Positions 52,182-59,137 of a stretch of DNA of 64,000 nt are shown here, one piece after another. Origin of the DNA: Pseudomonas lalkuanensis. Its GTDB lineage: Bacteria > Pseudomonadota > Gammaproteobacteria > Pseudomonadales > Pseudomonadaceae. Made by a program: the position numbers and the translations under genes. The DNA is taken from contig NZ_CP043311.1 of NCBI RefSeq assembly GCF_008807375.1, positions 4,444,001-4,508,000 of the forward strand. The letters run 5' to 3'. Each line of letters begins with the position of its first letter. The stretch's first letter is position 1. The notes beneath the pieces are model-generated. The model saw only the letters and a list, made by a program, of their open reading frames with translations, was not told where the DNA came from and did not search any database.

Positions 52182-52889
52182 CTATCGGGCGGGCCCCACG
52201 GGGAAGCCCTCAGCATTCATTTTCTTGAGCAACTCCTGCCAGCGTGACAGCCGCTTGGCATCCCCCACCTGCTTGCCGCCGCCGCTTCCAGCCAGCCACA
52301 GACCCTCGGCGTTGAAGGCGTAGACCGGCATCAGGTCGGTACGCTGATTGGCAGGACGGATGATGCCGACCAGGTTGTCCAGCACCAGCGGCATGGCATC
52401 CGGAGATGCGTAGTAGGTCAGCACCATGTGCGCCTGGTTCAGGCGCAACGCCTTGACGTAGGTAATGCGCAGCTTCTCGCTGGGCACACCGAGCTGGCGC
52501 AGGCTGAAGTACTTGGCGATGGCGAAGTCCTCGCAGTCCCCGGCGCCTATGCGCAGGGCCTGCACGGGAGTCGCCCAGTAATCGGTTTCGCCCCAGAGTT
52601 CGCGGTCGTCGCGAAAGCGCAATCTGGCGTTGAAGAAGCGGTTCACCTCTTCCAGTTGCATCTTCTCGTCTGCACCGGCAAGGCGTCCCAGGGTCGCCTG
52701 CCAGTCATCGATTCGCTGCTTGCCGGGGCCAAGGGGGCCGTAGAGGTTTTCGGCGCGGCGACTGATCAGGGTGAAATCCCAGTCCGCCTGCAATGCGCCG
52801 GCCAGCAGTGCCGCCAGCAACGCCGCCGCCAGGGCTGGCCTACGCCGTCCCCGCCAAGCACGCCAGGCCTGCACGCTACCTCGGACCAT
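52182..52889 (-). CDS. lapG: Periplasmic adhesin protease LapG
   Basis: A bacterial transglutaminase-like cysteine protease (DUF920/BTLCP) that cuts the adhesin N terminus when c-di-GMP is low. From the start chosen here (235 residues) the catalytic triad is Cys119 in GAGDCEDFAIAKYF, His154 in NQAHMVLTYY and Asp171 in LVLDNL, with spacing like that of the P. fluorescens enzyme. The N terminus is a signal peptide (charged GRRRP, then ALAAALLAALLAGALQA). The frame is open to an ATG at 52982 and has others at 52922 and 52913; the start at 52889 gives the most normal signal peptide. It forms an operon with lapD. Confidence 0.92.
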   Translation of the reverse strand: MVRGSVQAWRAWRGRRRPALAAALLAALLAGALQADWDFTLISRRAENLYGPLGPGKQRIDDWQATLGRLAGADEKMQLEEVNRFFNARLRFRDDRELWGETDYWATPVQALRIGAGDCEDFAIAKYFSLRQLGVPSEKLRITYVKALRLNQAHMVLTYYASPDAMPLVLDNLVGIIRPANQRTDLMPVYAFNAEGLWLAGSGGGKQVGDAKRLSRWQELLKKMNAEGFPVGPAR

Positions 52890-53015
52890 CCACCATCCCG
52901 CCTCGGAGGCCATCGGCCCCATGGAACACGGCGCGAATGGTGCGGGCTGGTCCGGAAAAAGACAATGGCATTCTGCCGCCATCTAACTGACAACAGCGCA
53001 GCCTACCTGCTGGGT

Positions 53016-53261
53016 TCAGCGCAGCCCGCGCAGATGGAGGAAACCGAACAGCAGCACTTGCAGACGCTCCAGCCAGGGATACGGGCGTGCCTTCAGCTTG
53101 CGATTGAACAGAACCGCCTCGCCCACATGGGCCAGCAGGATCGCGCCGGCCGCCAGCAGCAAGGGTCGATGCAGCGGCTCGCCGAAGGGGTAGGCGAGGT
53201 TGAGCAGGGCCACCAGCCAGAACATCGCCAGCGCGCCTTTGGCAAAGGACAGGAAGTGCAT
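53016..53261 (-). CDS. Small membrane protein, DUF1145 family
   Basis: An 81-residue protein with two or three hydrophobic helices (GALAMFWLVALLNLAYPF, RPLLLAAGAILLAHVGEAVLF) and a basic C terminus (RKLKARPYPWLERL...). This matches DUF1145/YhhL-like small inner-membrane proteins. An in-frame extension exists, but this ATG has GGAGA before it. It lies between sdsA-type and lapG genes with short gaps. Its function is unknown. Confidence 0.8.
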   Translation of the reverse strand: MHFLSFAKGALAMFWLVALLNLAYPFGEPLHRPLLLAAGAILLAHVGEAVLFNRKLKARPYPWLERLQVLLFGFLHLRGLR

Positions 53262-53360
53262 TGCGGGGTCTCCATTCGAGGGTTGGCCCCGCAGTGTGCC
53301 GCTCGCTGCGCCGACTGCCTTCCGCACTTTAGGCTGGAAAGCAGCGCGGCAGGCGACGGG

Positions 53361-55148
53361 TCAGCGCAAGGTCAGGGCGATGGGCGTTTCCTCGAAGTCG
53401 AAGCAGCCGAGGAAAGTCTTGATGTCCAGCAGGTTGCCGTCCACCTTCACGTCGCCCAGCAGGGCACCCTTGAGCAGACCGTTCTCGCCACTGATGACGG
53501 TATCGAGGTAGGTCTTGTCGAAGGTCAGCTTGAGCGTGGTGCCTTCGGGAATCCCCTTGTGCAGCTCGGCCACGCCACGGCGAACTTCCAGCGCCCACTC
53601 TTCCTTGATGTCGGGGAAGACGAAGCCCAGGGTCAGGTTCACGTCAGCGCTCTTTTCCGGGTCCAGGCGTGTCACCCAGTTCTGCAGGAAGATCCGCGCC
53701 GGCAGGTTCTTCAGCATGTCCGGCGAGAGGAAGGCATTGCGCATGGTCTGGGACAGCTGCAGCGAGGCGTCGCCATCCAGCTTGCCCTCCAGCTCCATGG
53801 CGCTCATCAGGTACCAGTTGCGCCAGTTGATGTTCATGCTGGCGTAGCCCAGGCGACGGAAGCTGCGCGCCTTGATCTCTCGGGCCAGTTGGTCGTCGTG
53901 ATCGATGCGGATGGCGTAGCCCGCCAGTTCGGCAGCCCACTGGTAGTCGCCCTTGAGGTAGGCGTCGCCGGCGGCTAACAGCACTTTCTCGCGACCGCCC
54001 ATCAGTTCCACCAGGCGCTTGGCCTTCTCCACGGGAGGGACAGGGTCGAGGTCCACCGGGTCACCCTGGAACCAGCCCAGGTAGCCCTGATAGATCTGCC
54101 GAACGCTGTGCTTCACGGTGCCGTAGTACTCCCGCAGGTAGGGCGTGTATCCGGCCAGGTAGGGCGGCAGCTGGACCTTCTCGACCAGTTCGTCGGGTGT
54201 CAGGCCCTTGTTCATCCAGCGCACGGTCTGGTCGTGGACGTAGGCGATGGCGTCGCGGGTCATGCGCAGAACCTCCTCCACCTTGTCCTTGCCGCTCACC
54301 GGCTGGCCGTGCAGCGGCACCATGTAGTCGGCCTGGTAGGCACGCAGCTTGTCGAGGCTGTTCACCCACACCACCGGGTCGCGGAACTTGGTGCCGCGCA
54401 GGGTATGGATGTTCGGCAGGGTCGGGCCCTGGGTGACTTCGGCGCTGATCAGTACCTTGTTCTGCGGCAGGAACAGCACGATCTCGTCCGGTGCCTCGCT
54501 GGGCACGTGGAGGAACTGCACCGGCAGACCGGCGATGGTGGTGTCCAGCTTGTCCTTGAAGGTGATGGTGGGCGCGATGAAGGTGGATTTAGCTTCATGG
54601 GCCAGGGGGCCGAGGCCAGCGTTCATGTCCTTCCTGTCGGCGTCCGGCAGCGCTGCACCGAAGCTGTAGCCCGAGCGCATGCCGAGGATCGGGCCGACCA
54701 GCGCCCCCTGGGTCACCACGTTCTCCAGCAGGGTTTCCTGGGCGTAGATCTGCACCTCGCCCGCCTTCACCTGTTCCTCGCTGACGAAGCCCTTCACACC
54801 GTTGATGTGGTCCGGGTGGAAGTGGGTGTAGACGATGGCCTTGATCGGCTTTTCGCTGATCTTGCGGAACTCCGCGAGCACCTTGCGCGACTGCTCGGCC
54901 GACTCACCGGTGTCGACGATGACCAGCCCTTCGGGTGCCACGATCATCACGCTGTTGGCGAGGTTCCAGCCCACCGCCGAGTACACGTTGTCGGCGATCT
55001 TGTAGACCTTCTCGTCGAAGTGCCGGGTGTGCTCGGCCAGTTCTGCATTGATGCTCGGTTCGATGGACTCTTCCGGCAGTGCGGCGTCGGCGCCCAGGGG
55101 CAGCGCGGCGGCCAGGAGCAGGCCGCTGAATCGGGTAGTGATGCGCAT
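53361..55148 (-). CDS. Secreted alkylsulfatase, SdsA type
   Basis: A 595-residue zinc metallo-beta-lactamase-fold sulfatase that hydrolyses primary alkyl sulfates such as SDS to the alcohol and sulfate. It has a signal peptide (MRITTRFSGLLLAAALPLGADA), the metal motif THFHPDHING with His109, His111, Asp113 and His114, an alkylsulfatase dimerisation domain (about 330-470, YLREYYGTVKHSVRQIYQGYLGWF in two parts) and an SCP2-like C-terminal domain. SdsA1 of P. aeruginosa is about 60 residues longer. It is divergent from a LysR regulator, the same arrangement as sdsA1-sdsB1. A CA motif in its leader suggests Crc control. Substrate is inferred from family. Confidence 0.9.
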   Translation of the reverse strand: MRITTRFSGLLLAAALPLGADAALPEESIEPSINAELAEHTRHFDEKVYKIADNVYSAVGWNLANSVMIVAPEGLVIVDTGESAEQSRKVLAEFRKISEKPIKAIVYTHFHPDHINGVKGFVSEEQVKAGEVQIYAQETLLENVVTQGALVGPILGMRSGYSFGAALPDADRKDMNAGLGPLAHEAKSTFIAPTITFKDKLDTTIAGLPVQFLHVPSEAPDEIVLFLPQNKVLISAEVTQGPTLPNIHTLRGTKFRDPVVWVNSLDKLRAYQADYMVPLHGQPVSGKDKVEEVLRMTRDAIAYVHDQTVRWMNKGLTPDELVEKVQLPPYLAGYTPYLREYYGTVKHSVRQIYQGYLGWFQGDPVDLDPVPPVEKAKRLVELMGGREKVLLAAGDAYLKGDYQWAAELAGYAIRIDHDDQLAREIKARSFRRLGYASMNINWRNWYLMSAMELEGKLDGDASLQLSQTMRNAFLSPDMLKNLPARIFLQNWVTRLDPEKSADVNLTLGFVFPDIKEEWALEVRRGVAELHKGIPEGTTLKLTFDKTYLDTVISGENGLLKGALLGDVKVDGNLLDIKTFLGCFDFEETPIALTLR

Positions 55149-55160
55149 GGTTCGCTCGGG

Positions 55161-55174
55161 ATTGTTGTTTTTGG
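55161..55174 (-). promoter_or_regulatory. Hfq/Crc-type CA motif in the alkylsulfatase leader
   Basis: Minus-strand AAAAACAACAAT lies 13 bases before the alkylsulfatase ATG and matches the AANAANAA pattern. The same kind of motif is found before acsA and putP. Confidence 0.5.
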
Positions 55175-55245
55175 CCGAGACAGGCTGGCAGTCGCCTGCT
55201 AATAATTCCAATGCATTCTTTTCCCATATTCGATGCAAGGCACGC

Positions 55246-56148
55246 ATGAACGACCTTCGCCAGCTCCGCCATTTCGTCGCCCTCGCCGAGCATGGCCACT
55301 TCGCCCGCGCGGCGGAAGCGGTGAATCTCAGCCAGCCCGCCCTCAGCCGCAGTATCCAGGCCCTGGAGGCCAGCCTGGGTTGCAGCCTGCTGGACCGGGC
55401 GCCACGCCAGATCAGCCTGACGGCCCACGGCCGGCTGGTGCTCGAGCATGCCCGGCGCCTGCTGGACGGCAGCCGCGCCCTGCACAGCGCGGTGACCCAG
55501 CTGGACAATCTCGACAGCGGCGAACTGCGCCTGGGTGCCGGCCCCTACCCCGCCGCACGCCTGGTTCCCAGAGCTCTCGGACGTTTCGCCAGCCGCCACC
55601 CTGGCGTTCGCGTGCAACTCACCCTGGAGAACTGGCACAGCCTGCGCCAGCGTCTGCTGGACGACGCCATCGAGCTGTTCGTCGCTGATATCCGCGAGTT
55701 CGACGGCGATCCCCTGCTGGACATCATTCCCCTGCGCCGCCATCCCGGCACCCTGTTCTGCCGCCCCGGCCACCCTCTGCTGGCGCGGGACCGGGTGCGA
55801 CTGACTGACCTTGCCGCCTATGCACTGGCCGGCACGCAACTGCCCGTGGAAGTGGCCCGCGCCATCGGCGAGCTTGCCGGCAATGAAAAACCGCTGGCGA
55901 TCGAGTGCGACAACTTCATGGTGCTGAAGGCGGTAGTCGCCGGAAGTGATGTGGTCAGCATGGCCCCCTGGGATGTGGTCGCCGAGGACGTCATGGCCGG
56001 TCGACTGGCCATGCTGGAGCCGATTGCCAGCACCAGGACCCTATCGGCCTATGGCGTCGTCACCCATGCCGCGCGCAGCCTGTCTCCGGCTGCGCGGGCG
56101 TTGAAGGAACTGTTGCTGGAAGAGGACCGGGACTTCTCCGCCATCTAG
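55246..56148 (+). CDS. LysR-family regulator divergent from the alkylsulfatase
   Basis: A 300-residue LysR-type regulator with the N-terminal winged helix (LRQLRHFVALAEHGHFARAAEAVNLSQPALSRSIQALE in segments) and a C-terminal effector-binding domain (from about residue 90, LRLGAGPYPAARLVPRAL). Location 97 bases from the divergent sulfatase gene matches sdsB1 of P. aeruginosa, which activates sdsA1 on alkyl sulfates; target and inducer are inferred. Its stop codon overlaps the stop of the convergent Tyr-rich gene by four bases. Confidence 0.9.
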   Translation: MNDLRQLRHFVALAEHGHFARAAEAVNLSQPALSRSIQALEASLGCSLLDRAPRQISLTAHGRLVLEHARRLLDGSRALHSAVTQLDNLDSGELRLGAGPYPAARLVPRALGRFASRHPGVRVQLTLENWHSLRQRLLDDAIELFVADIREFDGDPLLDIIPLRRHPGTLFCRPGHPLLARDRVRLTDLAAYALAGTQLPVEVARAIGELAGNEKPLAIECDNFMVLKAVVAGSDVVSMAPWDVVAEDVMAGRLAMLEPIASTRTLSAYGVVTHAARSLSPAARALKELLLEEDRDFSAI

Positions 56149-56753
56149 CGGCGGTCCTTCATGGACCAGTCACTGCGGTTGTTGTAGCGCGGATTGTGCG
56201 GCCGTGCCTCGTAGCCCGGTTCTACCCGGTACTGCTGGCGAACGCCGTGCCGCCGATGAGGCTGTTGCTGATAGTCAGCTTGCTGATAGTTCTGCCGGCG
56301 ATAGTTCTGCCGGTGATAGTTCTGTTGCCGATAGCTGGACTCGCGGTAGCCCGGCTGAGGATTGTTCTTGCCCCAGGTCTGCAGGCGCGGCGTGTAGTCG
56401 TGGCGGCGCTCCTGGAAGTTGTCATAGGGCTGCTGGTAGTAGCGGCGCGGGTGATGGAACTTGCGGTCCCTGTCGTGGAAGCGCTTGTCGTAGTAACGCC
56501 TGTCGGACTTGTAGTAGTCCTTGCGGCCGTCATAGTCGCGACGGTCGTAATAGCGGCGATCGTAATAACGGCCGTCGTCACGGTGATCGACGATGTAATA
56601 GTTCCGCTTCGGGACGTCGTAGTAGTAGCTGCGATGTACTGGGTAGTCGCCGTCGTAGTAGCGGCGACCGTAATAATCGTTGTCGTAGTCATAGACGGCA
56701 CAGCCGCCCAGGGTGAGGCTCAGTACGGCAAGGAAGAATGATCGGTAGGACAT
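56145..56753 (-). CDS. Tyr/Arg/Asp-rich low-complexity lipoprotein
   Basis: A 202-residue predicted lipoprotein: MSYRSFFLAVLSLTLGGC with lipobox LGGC (Cys18), then AVYDYDNDYYGRRYYDGDYP. The mature region is very rich in Tyr, Arg and Asp with repeating R-Y-Y-D-R motifs (about residues 60-105), then Gln/Asn/Arg-rich repeats QNYHRQNYRRQNYQQADYQQ. It lacks a folded-domain signature and is probably disordered and sticky. AAGGAGG precedes the ATG. It is transcribed towards the LysR gene, and an 11-bp inverted repeat lies upstream. Tyr/Arg-rich disordered regions can bind nucleic acid or polysaccharide, or phase separate; the function here is unknown. Confidence 0.82.
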   Translation of the reverse strand: MSYRSFFLAVLSLTLGGCAVYDYDNDYYGRRYYDGDYPVHRSYYYDVPKRNYYIVDHRDDGRYYDRRYYDRRDYDGRKDYYKSDRRYYDKRFHDRDRKFHHPRRYYQQPYDNFQERRHDYTPRLQTWGKNNPQPGYRESSYRQQNYHRQNYRRQNYQQADYQQQPHRRHGVRQQYRVEPGYEARPHNPRYNNRSDWSMKDRR

Positions 56754-57160
56754 GGCGGCCTCCTTCGACCGCTAGGGACGGCGCAGACAGATGTCGGCGA
56801 CTGGGATTTCTCCCGTTTGGTTGGACAACGCGTCCTACAAAACAGCGCGCGACATCTGTCGGAAAAGTCCGTTTCCAATTGTTGCGTGCGGTGGAAAGCC
56901 ACATCGCCGGCACCCTCTGGCGGGTGCAGGTGAAGGAAGTCACCAGCGTGAAGGCCGGGGACATCCCGTGGGACGATTTCAAGCGCTATGCCGACCGCAG
57001 GTCTGCCACGGAGAGTCAAGGGGGTCAGATGCGCTGCGTTTGGCGAATGAATTCGCCCCCACGAGCAATCCATCCTCCTTTCACAGTCGCTGCCGTCCGT
57101 TTGCCCACGCCGTTCCGCAGCCCTACAGTTCAAGCGGCACCGCACGCAAAAGGACCCGCA
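56754..57160. other. Intergenic region upstream of the Tyr-rich lipoprotein and DUF2157 gene
   Basis: These 407 bases hold an 11-bp perfect inverted repeat (GACAGATGTCG at 56786-56796, CGACATCTGTC at 56850-56860), 33-107 bases upstream of the Tyr-rich gene, and a half-REP (57042-57063). The stretch 56880-57000 encodes a fragment-like peptide in one frame (VESHIAGTLWRVQVKEV) that may be a decayed gene, but no start or partner was recognised. Confidence 0.45.
57042..57063. repeat. Single REP half-element
   Basis: GGCGAATGAATTCGCCCCC matches the inverted arm of the window's REP family with small changes. It lies 98 bases upstream of the DUF2157 gene. Its partner arm is missing. Confidence 0.7.
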
Positions 57161-58231
57161 ATGCCGCCGCTCAGCCGCGACCAGGCGCAACGCCGCGCCG
57201 ACGATATCCAGGCCTTCTACCGGGAGGTGGAGCGCTTGCATGAAGAGCAGACCCTGCTGCTCTCCCCCGAACAGATCGACCAACTGGACGAACACCATCG
57301 CCAGTTGCTGGCAGACTATCGAGACGCCTTCGATATCGACCCGGATGCCCAGGCCCGACGCCTCTCCCTCGGCATGCGCATCGCATCCTTGCTGGGTGCC
57401 CTCGCGCTGGCGGCCAGCCTGCTGTTCTTCTTCTATCAGTTCTGGGGCTGGTTCCCGGAAACCGCCCAGGTGGGCGTTCTCGCTGGCTTCTCGGTGGGCA
57501 GCCTGCTGCTGACCCTGCTGCTGCGCCGACGCGACTCGTCCGGTTATTTCGCCGGGCTGGCGGCAGTCCTGGCCTTCGCCTGTTTCGTGCTCAACGTGGT
57601 CATGCTCGGGCAAATCTTCAACATCACCCCCAGCGACAAGGCACTGCTGCCCTGGGCCGCCTATGCCCTGCTGCTGGCCTATGCCTGCGAAGTACGTCTG
57701 CTGCTGGCGGCCGGCCTGGCCTGCAGCATGGCCTTCATCGCCACCCGGCTGACGAGCTGGAGCGGGCTCTTCTGGCTGGACTGCACCGAACGGCCGGAAC
57801 ACCTGCTGCCCGCCGGTTTGCTGATCTTCCTGGTGCCGCAGTTCATTTCCCAGGCGCGCTATAGCGGCTTCGCCGCGATCTACCGGGTAATGGGCCTGCT
57901 CGGGCTGTTCGTGCCACTGCTGGTGCTGGCCAACTGGGCGGCAGGCAGCTATCTGCCCTGGCCACGCGACCTGGTGGAAGGCTTCTACCAGATCGTGGGA
58001 TTCACCGGCGCGGCGCTGGCCATCTGGCTCGGCAATCGCCGCGACTGGCCTGACGTGATGCATACCGGCCTGCTGTTTTTCGTGCTTTTCCTCTTCATCA
58101 AGCTGTTCGACTGGTGGTGGGAGGTCATGCCGAAGTACCTGTTCTTCCTCATCCTCGGACTGGTCGCCGTGCTCATCCTGCTGGTACTCGGCCGCTTGCG
58201 CCGAGCCCACAAGGGGGGACACCACGCATGA
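57161..58231 (+). CDS. DUF2157-type polytopic membrane protein
   Basis: A 356-residue protein with a soluble N-terminal helical part (residues 1-65, DDIQAFYREVERLHEEQTLL) and about ten membrane segments. The layout matches DUF2157 membrane proteins. No transporter or enzyme signature was recognised. It ends KGGHHA and overlaps the following gene by four bases (ATGA), so the two are coupled. The ATG is preceded by AAAGGAC. An extended upstream frame lacks hydrophobic or domain character. Function is unknown. Confidence 0.85.
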   Translation: MPPLSRDQAQRRADDIQAFYREVERLHEEQTLLLSPEQIDQLDEHHRQLLADYRDAFDIDPDAQARRLSLGMRIASLLGALALAASLLFFFYQFWGWFPETAQVGVLAGFSVGSLLLTLLLRRRDSSGYFAGLAAVLAFACFVLNVVMLGQIFNITPSDKALLPWAAYALLLAYACEVRLLLAAGLACSMAFIATRLTSWSGLFWLDCTERPEHLLPAGLLIFLVPQFISQARYSGFAAIYRVMGLLGLFVPLLVLANWAAGSYLPWPRDLVEGFYQIVGFTGAALAIWLGNRRDWPDVMHTGLLFFVLFLFIKLFDWWWEVMPKYLFFLILGLVAVLILLVLGRLRRAHKGGHHA

Positions 58232-59082
58232 AAGCCCGCACTGCCCTGCTCAGCGGCCTCGCGCTGATCGGCCTGACCAACGCCATCGCCCTGGGCGGCG
58301 TCTGGTTCAACCGCAGTGGCGAACCGGACAGCCGCCTGCTGCTTTCCGAACGCGAACTGCACCGCGACCACGACTGGACCCTGCGCGAAAACAGCGGCCT
58401 TGCCCTGCGCCTGGACTGGCGACTGCCCAGCGACCCGAATAGCGACGATCTCTACCAGCGTCTGCCGCTCGATGACGCCAAGCTGCAGCAACTGGGCTTC
58501 ACCGCTGGCGACCGCGAAGGGCTGCGCTTCGATAATCGTAACCGCGAGGTGTTGGTGGTACTCGAACTGGACGGCCCCGCGCGCAAGGCCGAACTGGAGC
58601 GCGCCCGGCAGCGCCTGACGGAGGCCGAAGGCGAGTTGCGCGCAAAGCCTGCGGACAAGCGCAGACAGGACGCCGAACGCGCCGCCCGCGACTATCTTGA
58701 GCAGGAGGAAAAACGCGACAGCCGCCTGTTTGCGGTAGACGTGGGACTGGATCGAGAAGCCCTGCGCGTGCGTCACGCCGATCGCAGCCGCTACGCCATC
58801 GTGCGCGGCAGCGTCAACGCCTGGGTTCGCGACGGACAGCTCACCGGCCAGATCGGCAGCCTGCGCATCAGCGAAATCAACGTACCCCATGCCTGGCGCG
58901 AAGCACTGGGTGAGGAGCTGGCGCGCGACCGCCACAGCGAATCGCCCCCGCGCTTCCGACTGTGGATGAGCATCGGCCAACGGCTGGAACCCTGGATCGA
59001 TTCGGCGCCCGAGTTTCAGCGCCGCGGCCGTCAAGGAACGCCCGACGACGTCGATAGCCTGGCGTCAAGTACCCGTCCGTGA
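58228..59082 (+). CDS. DUF4824-type membrane-anchored protein
   Basis: A 284-residue protein with one N-terminal membrane anchor (ALLSGLALIGLTNAIALGGVWF) and a periplasmic part. The N-terminal pattern NRSGEPDSRLLLSERELHRDHDW followed by ENSGLALRLDWRLP (in segments) is what I recognise as DUF4824. The middle (about 110-165) is highly charged and probably coiled coil (KAELERARQRLTEAEGELRAK). It is translationally coupled to the DUF2157 gene and probably works with it in the envelope. Function is unknown. Confidence 0.83.
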   Translation: MKARTALLSGLALIGLTNAIALGGVWFNRSGEPDSRLLLSERELHRDHDWTLRENSGLALRLDWRLPSDPNSDDLYQRLPLDDAKLQQLGFTAGDREGLRFDNRNREVLVVLELDGPARKAELERARQRLTEAEGELRAKPADKRRQDAERAARDYLEQEEKRDSRLFAVDVGLDREALRVRHADRSRYAIVRGSVNAWVRDGQLTGQIGSLRISEINVPHAWREALGEELARDRHSESPPRFRLWMSIGQRLEPWIDSAPEFQRRGRQGTPDDVDSLASSTRP

Positions 59083-59137
59083 CGCCTGTGTTACTGCACG
59101 CTAGCATTGCGCCACCACACCGAGGCCATGTTGTCCG

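Noticed and set aside
56880..57030. Possible gene fragment (peptide VESHIAGTLWRVQVKEV)
   Set aside because: No start codon with a ribosome-binding site and no recognised family; noted only within the intergenic description.
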